From assembly GCF_963583255.1 (NCBI RefSeq), contig NC_084814.1, positions 24,347,315-24,411,314 on the forward strand: a DNA stretch of 64,000 bases. Reading direction: 5' to 3'. This DNA is from Pyrus communis (lineage: Eukaryota > Streptophyta > Magnoliopsida > Rosales > Rosaceae). Positions within the stretch are counted from its first letter, which is position 1. Each line of letters begins with the position of its first letter. The position numbers and the translations under genes are program-made. The notes under the pieces were generated by a model. That model did not search any database, was not told the DNA's origin, and saw only the letters and a list, made by a program, of their open reading frames with translations. Below are positions 1-10,439 of this stretch, piece after piece.

Positions 1-627
1 AACCAGAATCACTACTTTGTCTAGCATGAATGAGGTACATATAATTCTTTACTTATTTAGTTTACTGTTCGTCTGACAGTTGTTAACGTTAGTGAGAACA
101 CTAAAGTAATCAAATTACAAAAGAAGAAAAAAACCCGACCACCATAACTATTGCGTTAACGGTTTTCCTTCTTTCTTCAAAATGATAATGTATTTTTAAG
201 ATTTTGTAGGTGACTACTTTTGTAGAAAGCATTAATGCTTATAAGCGTTTTTGCTAGTATTTTCATTGGAAAAATGTTGAAACTTCTGATTGAATTTCAA
301 AATAAATAATTGTCAAAACCATAACAGTTGCACGTGGATTTTTTTTTTCTTCTGAATGATGGTCCACCTTTAGGTTCAGTTTGGGACTACTTATGTAGGA
401 ATAATTTAAGCTCATGAGCATTTTACTAGAGTGCTTCTCTCTAAGTGCTTCTTCGAAAATAGAGCTTTTACCATTCATAATTACTTTTAAGTTTTTCCGT
501 CAATGTTGTTAAAAGCGCATTTAGTTCTTAAAAAAGACGTTTTAACTTTTCCATCTAGTGTTTCATGTAATTTCAAAAATTAATCCAATTATCAATGAGA
601 CAAAGAGTTGCTCTGTTTTTGTTGCAG
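1..627 (+). other. Intron of the CHUP1-like gene with a degenerate repeat
   Basis: Sequence upstream of the acceptor at 621-627 shows no coding exon that I can recognise. Positions of roughly 185-470 hold GACTACTTTTGTAG, AAGCATTAATGCTTATAAGCG and AGTGCTTC blocks. These resemble the MITE family delimited at 21831-22107, so this is probably an old diverged copy. Confidence 0.4.
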
Positions 628-1542
628 AGTGAAACCATTGCCAAGGCTGAAGAAGAAGTAAGCAAGTTGAAACACACCAATGAGGACCTCCCGAGACAAG
701 TCGAAAAACTGCAGAAAAACAGATTTGACATGGTGGAACAACTTGTGTACCAGCGGTGGCTCTACGCTTGCTTGCGATTCGAAACCCTAATCCACAGCAG
801 CCCATCACCGGACACTTCAAAACATGATCTCAGCCCTTCATCTCACACTTCATCTGCTAGTTTGAGCGATGAAATAACCGAGACAACCACCATTGGCAGC
901 TCTTCAAGCAGCCAAAGTAATAAGATTAAGAAGTCTGGTTTCATGCAGAATATTAAGACGTGGGGAGGAAGAAGAAGAAGAAGAAGAAGAAGCAAGGAGG
1001 AGGAGGAGGAGGACATGGATTATTCAAATGCCCTTCCAAGCAAGAGAGACCTTGTTCGGAGGTTTTCGACATCGATGGTTCCGGTGAAGGCTTCCATGTT
1101 AAGAAACGGAGGTGAGAGCAGCACAACCAGCTCTTCTTCTCCATCCTCCAGGGCTCCAAGTTTATCTAGGGTTAGAAGGGTGTCGTTCAGCGATTCAGTC
1201 AAATCAACGTCTCGTGATTATTCAACTCCAAAGTCAGCTGATCGGACGTCTGGAACAATTGCGATGGATACAACCCAAAATTACAACAATGTTCATGAAT
1301 TGGAGGGAGAAATGCATGAACTCGAAGCATCACCAGAAGTGACAATTTCTGCAAGTCCTGAATTCATGAAAAGTGACAGCAATATTGCTTATCAAGTAAA
1401 CAACAGTACTGAAATTTCAGACACCGATGCTTTGCGTTGTGTGGTTGTTGCTGAGGAGAACGAGGTGGACAGCAGTATTGTAGGTTTTGTTGCTGCATTA
1501 TTTTTCTTCCTCTTTATATTAGTTGTGACTCGCATGTTATAA
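628..1542 (+). CDS. CHUP1-like coiled-coil protein, C-terminal exon (partial)
   Basis: Last exon of a gene whose 5' part lies outside the window. The exon opens after a TTTTTGTTGCAG acceptor ending at 627, in phase 0, and runs to a TAA. The first 50 residues are a coiled coil (SETIAKAEEEVSKLKHTNED) followed by VEQLVYQRWLYACLRFE. That resembles the EELVYLRWVNACLRYE core of CHUP1 and related actin-associated plant proteins. A GFMQNIKTWGG block matches the 'KLKKWG' segment seen after this core in the family. It is followed by an Arg run and an acidic run, then Ser-rich low complexity. The end is odd: the last 23 residues (about SSIVGFVAALFFFLFILVVT) form a hydrophobic tail-anchor-like segment, whereas CHUP1 itself has its membrane segment at the N terminus and a long C-terminal actin-binding region that is absent here. 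The family call is from remembered motifs; exact orthology is unknown. Confidence 0.72.
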   Translation, partial: SETIAKAEEEVSKLKHTNEDLPRQVEKLQKNRFDMVEQLVYQRWLYACLRFETLIHSSPSPDTSKHDLSPSSHTSSASLSDEITETTTIGSSSSSQSNKIKKSGFMQNIKTWGGRRRRRRRSKEEEEEDMDYSNALPSKRDLVRRFSTSMVPVKASMLRNGGESSTTSSSSPSSRAPSLSRVRRVSFSDSVKSTSRDYSTPKSADRTSGTIAMDTTQNYNNVHELEGEMHELEASPEVTISASPEFMKSDSNIAYQVNNSTEISDTDALRCVVVAEENEVDSSIVGFVAALFFFLFILVVTRML

Positions 1543-2194
1543 TTTAGTCAGCTGGGGAAGCCTAGGGTTAGCTGAGGGTAGGGTAACATGTGAGGATTTG
1601 GATAGAACGCGTATGTTGCGGTAATGGATTCGATAAATGAGGACTTTGTAGTGGGATACTGAGTGAGGATTAAGATAGATTTAAACTCCAATATTCGATT
1701 TCTGCCAAGAATGAAGAGCGCTCCAACGAGGAAAGTATATTAACAAGATTGCCATTTGCCACTATTGTTGTTTATATTTTTTGCAGCAGAGTTACGGTAA
1801 TGATTCATCACCACCCTAAAATATCACTTTCCCTTTTGTTTTGTAATTGAATCAATTTTCTGTCTAAACTTTCATTTCATGTGTCATGTTAGCTTACCTT
1901 GGCTAGTTCTTTTGTTTATGCGACGTTGATTCTCCATTTTTCCTACCCTAGAACTTCTCAATTTTCAACTTTTTGTACCTACTTTTTTTTTTCTCACTTT
2001 TGTACCTAAACATTGATTGTTTTACTCCTTTCATACATCGTTTAGTCTATCAGTTAGGTTATTTGTTAACTGATAACGTGCTATGGTTTCGGCCCATCAA
2101 AAAGTTTGTTGTATTGCCCAAAGTTTATTCTGTCTCAATTTCGAGGACAGGCTACATCATCTATTAATAAAAGACTTAACAGATAGACTATGGA

Positions 2195-2505
2195 CATATA
2201 TATATATATATATATATATAAAAGGATGGTGTTATTCACACACCATTTTTTACTAAGAGAATCTTCAAAGTGTGGGATCTATCTTACCTCACAGTTTAAC
2301 GTTAATTCTCGTGCCAACACTATAAAACATTGAACAAAAATATGAGGTGGCAGAGAGTCTCACTTTTGAAAAAGTCTCCTTAGCATTTGTGTTTTTTGAC
2401 CTCCCACTCACCCCATCTTAATTTATGTCATTTTTTTTTTTTAATTCATTAGATCTCACGACCAAAATTTGAGAAAAGTATGTGAAAAGTAAAAAAAAAG
2501 TGTGT

Positions 2506-2540
<35 letters not shown>
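2195..2540. mobile_element. MITE-like element flanked on both sides by (TA)n
   Basis: The left end (about 2226-2254) reads GGTGTTATTCACACACCATT and continues with TTTTACT. The right end (about 2486-2512) reads AGTAAAAAAAAAGTGTGTGG followed by ATA. These are imperfect inverted repeats of about 22 bp. A (TA)n microsatellite abuts each side (2195-2220 and 2509-2540). The interior (2255-2485) contains no ORF. The type of element is not certain. Confidence 0.5.
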
Positions 2541-2543
<3 letters not shown>

Positions 2544-2649
2544 ATATGTAAAATAAATAAAAAATTAATATGAAAAATTGAAAATTTGTGAAATTTCATG
2601 ATAGGAAGATGAGAACTACTACTAAAAGGGTTAAGCATCTCGAACAACT

Positions 2650-2775
2650 TTCTAAATCAAATTTATAAATCATATAATGTGTCACTAACATGAAATAAAC
2701 ACATTAATTAATATTTATATAATGATTTAACCATCAACATCATATGATTTACAAAATTTAATCTAAAAAGTTAAT
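2650..2775. repeat. Dispersed AT-rich repeat family, copy 1
   Basis: The core AAATTTATAAATCATATAAT, then GTGTCACTAACATGAAATAA and a later block AACCATCAACATCATATGAT recur in diverged form at about 14030-14165, 40332-40490 and 60055-60290. The repeated layout (retained word order, no ORF) suggests a MITE family. No terminal inverted repeat or target duplication could be fixed. Confidence 0.5.
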
Positions 2776-3150
2776 CCCTCTGACATTATCTTTTTCATGT
2801 GAACACGCATGTCCTAACAAAGGACGTTTTGACAATTAAGCTTTATTGTTGGCATGCAATTGAGTAGAGATTTACAGTAATAATTCAGTTCACCAGATGC
2901 CATCTGGCCTTCTAATATTCACCAAAAAGATTTGGATCAACTAGATTTCATCAGCCATCCAACTGTCGCAAATCTATATGATTATACAGACGGGAGAGAG
3001 AGAGAGTGAAATTAGTATGATTAAAATTACAGTTTACCTTCACCCCACAGAATCCTCCACGGATTGCTATGAGTTTTATAACCATAGAAAAGGTCAAGTA
3101 ATCTCCCACACCACAATCATCTACTGCTCACAAAAACTTGTTCCACCCTC

Positions 3151-3168
3151 CACGTGTTCCCATGCATG
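3151..3168 (+). promoter_or_regulatory. G-box/ABRE plus RY element upstream of the oleosin gene
   Basis: CACGTG at 3151-3156 and CATGCATG at 3161-3168 lie 4 bp apart, about 150-165 bp before the oleosin ATG. The G-box/ABRE is bound by bZIP factors such as ABI5 and the RY motif by B3 factors such as ABI3 and FUS3. This pair is a well-known signature of seed-maturation promoters, which fits an oil-body gene. The sites are seen directly; their use is inferred. Confidence 0.7.
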
Positions 3169-3260
3169 TCTCCATGCTCAAATCTTCCCCACACCTGTCC
3201 CTCTCCACCCCCTCTTAACATCTCCCGCACCTCTCTCTCACTCCACGTCCCCCTCCCCCT

Positions 3261-3263
<3 letters not shown>

Positions 3264-3308
<45 letters not shown>
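3264..3308 (+). repeat. (CT)n microsatellite in the oleosin 5' leader
   Basis: An uninterrupted CT run of 45 bases ends 9 bases before the oleosin start codon. CT-rich leaders are common in plant 5' UTRs, so it is probably transcribed. No TATA box was seen between the RY motif and this run. Confidence 0.85.
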
Positions 3309-3311
<3 letters not shown>

Positions 3312-3317
3312 GCATCC

Positions 3318-3830
3318 ATGGCCGACCGTCACCAAAACCCAGCACAAACCCAGCAGCAGCAAAGAGCTCCGAGACACAGCAACCATAACACCCCGACAAA
3401 TGCCTCCACATTCCTACGTAAACTCCAAGGCAGTGCACCAAACTCTGCCCAGCTCGTCGGCTTCCTCACCCTCCTCGTCTCCGGCGCCATTCTCCTCCTC
3501 CTCACCGGCCTCACCGTCACCGCCACCGTCCTCGGCGTAATCTTCTTCACCCCTCTCATCATCGTCTCCAGTCCCATATGGGTCCCCCTCGGCATCGTCC
3601 TCGTCCTCACTGCTGGCTTCTTCGTGTCCATGTGCGGGTTCGGAGCCGCGGCCGTGGCCGGTTTGTCTTGGATGTACAGGTACTTCAAGGGGATGCACCC
3701 GCCCGGTTCGGACCGGGTCGACTACGCAAGGAGCCGGATTTACGATACTGCGAGCCACGTCAAGGATTATGCTAGAGAGTATGGCGGATATTTACACAGT
3801 AAGGTCAAGGATGCAGCTCCCGGTGCTTAA
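3318..3830 (+). CDS. Oleosin
   Basis: An intronless 170-residue protein that coats seed oil bodies by inserting a hydrophobic hairpin into the triacylglycerol core. Residues 1-40 are a polar Gln/Asn-rich arm. Residues of about 43-116 form the long uncharged hydrophobic stretch. The proline knot is complete: P79, S85, P86 and P90 fit PX5SPX3P ([12 protein letters not shown]). Residues 117-170 are an amphipathic tail ([20 protein letters not shown]) and end at TAA. Length and layout are normal for the family. The ATG at 3318 sits directly after the CT-rich leader and is the first in-frame ATG. The G-box and RY pair upstream suggests seed-maturation expression. Whether it is the high- or low-molecular-weight isoform was not resolved. 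Confidence 0.96.
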   Translation: MADRHQNPAQTQQQQRAPRHSNHNTPTNASTFLRKLQGSAPNSAQLVGFLTLLVSGAILLLLTGLTVTATVLGVIFFTPLIIVSSPIWVPLGIVLVLTAGFFVSMCGFGAAAVAGLSWMYRYFKGMHPPGSDRVDYARSRIYDTASHVKDYAREYGGYLHSKVKDAAPGA

Positions 3831-5270
3831 ACCTACGATCGATAGCTATAGGATTTGTTTTCTTTCTTCACCGGTCCGGTTTATTGTTGAATGTTGAACC
3901 TGCAGATATGATGGACCCTTTTTTTCTCTCCTTTATTACGTTTTTTTTTTTTTTTTGGTCTATCTTTTATTACGTTTCATGTCTCTGATATTTGATTTGT
4001 TTCTTTTTTATTTTTAGTTTAATTTTTGTTTTCTTTTTGGGGTGAGATTTAAAGGCTTTATTTAGTGCATGGTTTGGGCTTTTGCTCTTCATGTTGTTAT
4101 GGTTTTGGTAAGTGGAAGGAATCTACTTTTGTGCATGGACCCAAAAAATGTTTGACCTTTCTTACCTTTTTTTTTTCCTTTGGTTAAATGGAATTCATGA
4201 ATTATTCTACTTGAATTGGAAAAATGGAGCAATAATATAGTTTTGCTAATACGACTACAATCCATCGATGGTTGGTAGTTACTAGACATGCCCTAAACAT
4301 TATTTGATTGTAAAATAAAACAACAACGTGCATGTTTGAAAATATTTTTAAAATGACTAAAAATAGAGGAAATGTTTTTGGTGCAAAACACTTAAAGTGG
4401 AAGAACTACCCAGTTATGTTTTTTTCTCAAAAAGCACTTCAAGTACTTTTTTAAGCATTTTTATTAAAATTTGATTTAAAAACTTCAAAAGCGTTTTTAA
4501 TTATTTTTCAAACGTAGCATTGGCATTGAAGTCATACTTGGAAAAGTCATCAAAGAAATTTTTCATAATTATTATTGAGGACTTATTTTTTCTTCAACTA
4601 AGCTATAGATTAGTTCTAAGTTAATTTCTTATTGGACCCAAAACTTACTCTGAGTTGACCTGACCTACGAGTGAAACCCAAGGATTTGGTCATTCATTGA
4701 TGGATACTTCCTTGCTTCCTATCTTTTCTCATCAAATACCAAAAATGAAAGTCAAAGAGAAAACCAATTAGCAGCATGTCGCGGGTTGTACGAAGCATTC
4801 TATTTGAACAACCTTAGAACTTGATTTTTTTATTCTCTACTACAAATAATGTGCGTGTAATTCAACATTCAACGAAAACATTGTTTTCTTTGCAGATGGC
4901 GGTAGACTAAAGGCATATTTTACATAAATAATTGAAGAATATTCATCATTTTTGAAAGTTTTCATCAAATTATCGAGGTTCACTTCAAATTATAAGATTG
5001 TAAGAATCATGTATGTGACTCTGATTTATATACAACCTTTGGGAAACTGGTGGAGCCAGTCTTTTGTGCGTGTGTGTGTGTGTTTCCGAGTACTTTGTTA
5101 GGCTAAGACTTAGGTAATAGGTCATTTGTGCACGTCTCTCTCTTCGTCTGACATTTAACGTGAAAAGAGATATCACGCGGGGAAGAAATAGGAATGTAAT
5201 GTGCCACATGCGAATTGTGAAGAGAAATAGGAGAGAATTGGTCATGTAACTTTGCATGCACGCGAAAAAG

Positions 5271-5361
5271 GAGAGAGGAGTATGCACAAAAAGGTTAAGG
5301 ATATAGGCTCTCAATGAGAGAGGAGTATGCACAAAAAAGGTTAAGGGTATAGGCTCTCAAT
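5271..5361. repeat. Tandem duplication, 45 and 46 bp
   Basis: The unit starts GAGAGAGGAGTATGCACAAA and ends TATAGGCTCTCAAT. It occurs at 5271-5315 and 5316-5361. The copies differ only by one extra A and one A/G change, so the duplication is recent. Confidence 0.9.
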
Positions 5362-5989
5362 CTGTAGGTAACTTTGGTATCTATGGATTTATTTGTTCTT
5401 TCAAAGGGTAGGATTTGCATATGTTGTTTGTGTTTAGGTTTTGGTAAAGGATTTTTGAATGGTTGTAACGCTCACTACCCGATTTATTATTATTAAATGA
5501 GTTTAAATTATGAAATTTGTGTATATCTATTATACATATCTCGAAATTTAAACTCATATAATGTTAATAAATAAGATGATGAACATCACCATTACTTAAG
5601 GACGATGAGCAAAAATATTCCAAATATGTTCCCCTTGACATCACATTACAGATGACCTTTTGAACTCTTCTAATGAATGATTATTTGTTGAATAAAATAG
5701 TGTAGAATTAGTGTGCGCAATTAATTGAAAAAATAAATAAAGAAAATGTGACATCAGTAATTCCTACTTCCCATCATCTCTCAAAAGATAATATATTCTG
5801 AGATAGATTGAGATGCCACCCGTACACTACTAGTGGATCAAATCGAGGCCTAGCTCGAATGTTAGTGCTTCATAGTGGATCACAATTTATTCCAAGTGCA
5901 GTTTTTGACGATAATGTGTTACAGTGTTAGTAATTTGTTGGCTTAGAGTTTAGACCACACATTCATTTGGTAATAAAGCGAATAAAGCA

Positions 5990-6085
5990 GGCAGGTTGGC
6001 TAGTGGTCTATAGTTGACTGCGCTGTGCATCCGAATTCGAATTTCTCTACTTACAAATTAGTTTCAAATAGATAATAAACGAATG
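5990..6085 (+). mobile_element. tRNA-derived SINE-like sequence
   Basis: GGTTGGCTAGTGGTCTATAG resembles a pol III A box, and CCGAATTCGAATTTC about 35 bases later resembles a B box. The 3' side becomes A-rich (AATGAAAAATAAA). No target duplication was identified. Confidence 0.4.
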
Positions 6086-6750
6086 AAAAATAAAATACAT
6101 CGAAATAATAATTTGAAAAGATGGCAATCTCGATCATATGTTCAGGGAAAAAATTTAAGTTACACTACCCGACCAACTAATTAGTCTTAGTTTCAATCAA
6201 ATTAATGATGTCGCATCATTATTATTTGTCATATAAACTTTTAGTGAGAAACATATCGATAGTTTTGAAAACAAGGTCGTTGATGCATATTGATATCGAT
6301 AATATAGCCAATATATGGGCAATCAATAACATGTTGATATATTTGTAACACTGAATGAGTGAGCCAGCCAACTACTCAAGGGTGTGAAAGATATAGATGT
6401 TCATCATAGATAAAATCTAAAACGCACGAGTCCATTTTTTTCCACTAAATTTAAAAATCATCCACAAATTAAGGGGGTTGCAAAATCCAAATGTGCTCCA
6501 TATGTACACACGTCCCCGCCCTATTACACTGGAGAAGTTCAACTACCTACTTCCGACGCCAACGACGAGGACGTCAACTGTGGCCCCTAAAACCCATACA
6601 TGCGCCCACCATACCAATAAGAACTCACATGCGTGATACGTCACGACACTACAGTTGCAATACCAAAACGAAGCAAAAAAAAAAACAGAGACAAATTAAC
6701 GCTGGAAAACATGTCTTCTCCGACGAAACACTTGAAATTTAACGGCGCCG

Positions 6751-7248
6751 TCAGTTTCTCTTACCCCTCTCGAGGTACCCCGGCATCGGACTTGCACGTG
6801 GGGACCTTATGGGAGCTCCGTTAAGTTTCTTCCCGTCAATATCGTAATAAATTACGCCCGAGAAAGCCAACGGCTCGCACTTATCCCCCATCAGGATCGA
6901 CCTCTGCCATACCCCACCGTCCCCCCACTCCTCCTCCTCCTCCGCGTGGAGGCGGCCCCTACTGTCCGATTCCTCGCCGATCTTTTTCCGGTGCAGGAAC
7001 GTGATGGCCTTGTTGCTTATGGTCGACATTAGCTGCTTCGGCTTCCTCATCATCGGTGACTTATTCGGCGCGACTTTTGACTGGTGGTTGTTTTTTATCA
7101 TGTTGGAGTTGGCGGCCTTCAGTTTTCCCGAGAGGCGGCGGGCGATGGCGAGGAATGCCGAGACGGAGGCCACCATACGGGCTTTGGACTTCAAGCGCAT
7201 CGAGGAGTCCGAGTCAGAATATTCGCTTGTATGCAGATGACGAGCCAT
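6751..7248 (-). CDS. Conserved plant protein of unknown function, small and basic
   Basis: An intronless 165-residue protein starting MARHLHTSEYSDSDSS. The N-terminal half is rich in Lys, Arg and Ser, with a short hydrophobic patch (VASVSAFLAIARRL, residues about 27-40) that is too short for a sure membrane helix. An acidic run (AEEEEEWGD) precedes the most protein-like part, residues of about 113-140: VWQRSILMGDKCEPLAFSGV followed by IYYD. I recall this motif from uncharacterised plant proteins but cannot name a function. The frame stays open upstream, but the next possible start there is TTG, not ATG. The TATA-like motif at 7373-7380 would give a short leader ending near this ATG, which supports 7248 as the start. 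Confidence 0.72.
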   Translation of the reverse strand: MARHLHTSEYSDSDSSMRLKSKARMVASVSAFLAIARRLSGKLKAANSNMIKNNHQSKVAPNKSPMMRKPKQLMSTISNKAITFLHRKKIGEESDSRGRLHAEEEEEWGDGGVWQRSILMGDKCEPLAFSGVIYYDIDGKKLNGAPIRSPRASPMPGYLERGKRN

Positions 7249-7372
7249 GTTAGAGACTTTTAGCGTATCCGAAATACTGCCGGAAGGAAAAGTTGGCGGG
7301 GAGGAGGTGTTTGGGGGTACGGGGAGTTTTGGTGGTGGGTGCAATGAGAGAGGTGTTATGTGTGGTGGTGGG

Positions 7373-7380
7373 TATAAATA
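7373..7380 (-). promoter_or_regulatory. TATA box of the minus-strand gene at 6751-7248
   Basis: The plus strand reads TATAAATA, giving TATTTATA on the minus strand, about 125 bp before the ATG at 7248. This spacing fits a TATA box with a leader of roughly 95 nt. Confidence 0.55.
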
Positions 7381-7799
7381 GGGTGAAGAATGAGTTTAGG
7401 TGACCGGTTATTGCCGGTAGATGTTATTTTTTTCATTTTTTTTGGGTGGAAGAGTTGGGGGTGAACCGGTGGCTTTCGGGTTGACTTGAACTAGGGTTAG
7501 AAGTTGGTATGTAAAACAATGAGAGCCATGATAGGGTGTTGTGTGACACATTGATATTTTGATGTACTTCTTGGATAAGCACAAAAATTTCCATATTCGC
7601 ATAAAATAGTCCATTGTATTTGGACTTATGATTCTTTTCATATTTGTTGCATGAATCCCTCTGTTATTTCCCCTTTTTCCTTTTGTTCCTTCCTTAATTT
7701 GGATTGAAATGAAGGAAATAGAATTTCAATCTTTGATCGGTTTGAAATTTGATTGGAGTAGGATTTTTTTCCCTTCAAATTTCTTTTTCCTCATTACTT

Positions 7800-7968
7800 A
7801 GTACTACGGTCTAATGATATTATTCTCCACTTGTAAGTGAGAGATCTTAGGTTTGATTCTCGCGAAAATGTGAATTTAAACCACATTATTGCTATATGTG
7901 GGAGGCTTAACCCGATTCCCCGTTCCGTTTAATGTAGATAATATTGTTTGTTAAACAAAAAATAAAAA
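7800..7968 (+). mobile_element. SINE (tRNA-derived), Rosaceae-type
   Basis: CTACGGTCTAATGATATT (A-box-like) is followed by GAGATCTTAGGTTTGATTCT (B box). Then comes a body with GGGAGGCTTAACCCGATTCC and an A-rich end (AAACAAAAAATAAAAAATAA). The sequence closely matches a short interspersed repeat that I remember from apple-type genomes. No clear target duplication was found. Confidence 0.6.
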
Positions 7969-8755
7969 ATAAATTATTTTCCCTTGCCTCATCTCTTATT
8001 TGAACGGTCACGAGAACAAGAAATGCGGAAGGAAGAGAATCATATTCCAATTTGTTTTCTAAATAATGAAGGAAAATTAACGACTTTTCTTTTGTAAATG
8101 TACCGTAAGAATAATGAATCCTAAATAGCCAAAGAAAATTACAGAATTTCTTTAATAATATTTGTCGGGCATTCTTATTTAATGAATTACTTTTTGATCG
8201 AACAATGCTAGAGAGATCACAATTGTAAGCCAATTTATAACCATAATATGATCTTCTTCTTTTTTTTTCTTTTTTTTTTTTATTCTCATAACCTACTTGT
8301 TTTTCTTTCCTTTTATCTCATTACACAATTGTGCATTAGTTTAGTGCTTAAAGTTTTTGTTTATTTATAAAGCATGTGTTTGGTATATAAAATTGATATA
8401 TACGCGTGTGAAATATGTTTTAGGCACCTGAGAGCCACAGTAAATATGCTATGTAATCGTACTGAGTCAGGGTAATTAAAATCAAATTATCAAAATTGTG
8501 CATTTTGCTTATGTAATATAATAAAAAGTGACGGTCAGGATTGGATGTCTAATTACTAACTGTAACTTGCAGATGGGGTTCCACTTTAAGGGTCGTGATG
8601 GTCAGCGTAGATTGAGGACTTTTTGGTTTTGGTCTGAGTAGCTAGATCGAAAGACCTTTTAGTTCTTGGGATGCAAAGAGCTTAAGCCGAGAAAGAGAAA
8701 GTGAGCCAAGTGGCGGTTGAGTCAACTCGCATTGCAAGTAGTTTTAGTTTTAGTG

Positions 8756-8954
8756 GGAAAGGGATCCTCTCCGGATCTCTTCCACCAAATTTAACCTATC
8801 AATCAATCTGAATCCTTGAAATTTGATTCAACAGCTAAAATTATTATAAATTTTAAAGGAGCCCCCTGTTTTTAGTTGTTAGATCAAATTATAAGGGCCC
8901 GAATTGATTAATAGGGTGTATTTGGTGGAAGGGATCCAGAGAGGATCCCTTTCC
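8756..8954. mobile_element. Mutator-like MITE with perfect 9-bp target duplication
   Basis: The terminal inverted repeats are GGAAAGGGATCCTCTCCGGA on the left and, read inverted, GGAAAGGGATCCTCTCTGGA on the right (one mismatch in 20). The flanks GTTTTAGTG at 8747-8755 and 8955-8963 are identical. The element is 199 bp with no ORF. A 9-bp target duplication is typical of Mutator-like elements. Confidence 0.88.
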
Positions 8955-10060
8955 GTTTTAGTGAAGTTTGCAATTAAAACTAGAGTGATGTTAGAGAGTG
9001 TCAAGAACACCACTCGATACATTAAGCATAATAATACAATTAGTGAAGTTTCTAATCAATTGTATTATGACATTTGGTGTACGATGTTGTGTTCTCGATA
9101 TATTAAAAGTTTTCTCGTTTGAGAGATCATCTATATAAACTATATTTAATAGACTAAATGATATGACAGTTGAGTTAGATTTCTTCTTTAATGATTAAAA
9201 AAAAAATTCAACTTTCAACCGCCACATATGGTATAATTAAAAAGATATTTCTCAAGGATTTTCCTTAAAGATATCATTTGAAGATACATACATACATATA
9301 TCCTGCCAAGTCTTACCTTGTAACTGATGGCAGAAAAGAACGGACATGAAACATGTAGTTTTAAAGTAGCGGTGTTTCACATTAATCATGTGAAGTTATG
9401 TAAAAAATAAAATAAAATATGTAATATCGTATTATTTGATTTACAATACTAGAATAACGTTTCTGAGGATGTAGGTAAGTCCGTCTCTTGATTGTGGTTT
9501 TGGGGCACATAATATTACATTACATTAGTGCCAAAGCCGGTCCTAGGTTGGACCGAGTATTGCAACTTGGAAATGTGTTTGCGTAATCTTATTCACTTAG
9601 GAATTTAGGAATTAGGGCTCGCCCCAGATTGCGACTTGGTCTTTCCATGCTTTTATAGACTTTTTGGTTTCTGGTATAATCGTCTGATTTGAAACCATTA
9701 TCTCTCAACCTGCAGTAGATCACTATATATATAGTTAGGCATGAAGCATGCATTAATCGTTGTTCTGGTTTGGCCACCACAAAAGTTATCTCCCTATATT
9801 TCTACCATCCAATTCCTCAAGTCTGAAACTAATCATTGCCCATTTCTGCGTACCCACAGTTTTCCTTTTGGAAACCCTAATATGAAATCAAGCATGAATA
9901 CTTTGAAGGGGCACGTAGTGGTAGGCTACCTTCCATCTCTAACATTTAAGTGATGACTAATTAGCAACTTATAGAATGGTTTATCAGGTCAGTTAAGACT
10001 TATAAGCCGTAATATATATTAGGTCCATCGGGTGGCAACACACACACATACACATACATG

Positions 10061-10439
10061 GGCGCGGATCCGTAGTATCACTTTTTTCACACAACTTTTG
10101 ACACACGTTTTTGTAGGGACCACTCCATAATGTATTTTAACGATTGAACCGTCTATCTTTTAGAACATCATTCATAGATCATTCTTGCAAAACAATTAGA
10201 TAAATCCAAAACCATTAGATATTCATTTGTAGTAAAGAAAATGAACGAATACAGTTATACAAAAAAAACCCTAAACTCTAATTAATCTAACGGTCATGTG
10301 GTTTTAGATTTTGGTGATTTTTTGGTAGACATGATCTTTGAGAGAAGATCTAAAAGATATAGGTTTGGATCGTTGAAATACATTATAAAATGGCCCCTAA
10401 AAATGTGTGTAAAAAAAATGATGACACGGTTCCGTCTCC
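10061..10439. mobile_element. MITE with ~100-bp terminal inverted repeats
   Basis: The left arm includes GGACCACTCCATAATGTATT and then TTAACGATTGAACC. The right arm, inverted, reads GGGGCCATTTTATAATGTAT and then TTCAACGATCCAAACC. Homology between the arms extends over about 100 bp out to GATCCG/GGAACCG at the ends. No ORF. The target duplication is not clear. Confidence 0.75.

Larger units (their letters stand above)
3831..6750. other. Intergenic region, no gene recognised
   Basis: AT-rich DNA between the oleosin and the next minus-strand gene. It contains degenerate repeat words (for example AAAAAGCACTTCAAGTAC near 4430), a 45/46-bp tandem duplication (5271-5361), a tRNA-derived SINE-like stretch (about 5990-6085) and the probable 3' UTR of the gene at 6751. 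No ORF here has protein-like composition or a recognisable domain. Confidence 0.6.

Noticed and set aside
3154..3540. Alternative frames across the oleosin leader and gene
   Set aside because: They consist of Ser/Leu repeats from the CT tract and are shadows of the oleosin frame.
7249..7344. Longer N terminus for the unknown protein
   Set aside because: It would begin at TTG and lies at or before the likely transcription start set by the TATA motif.
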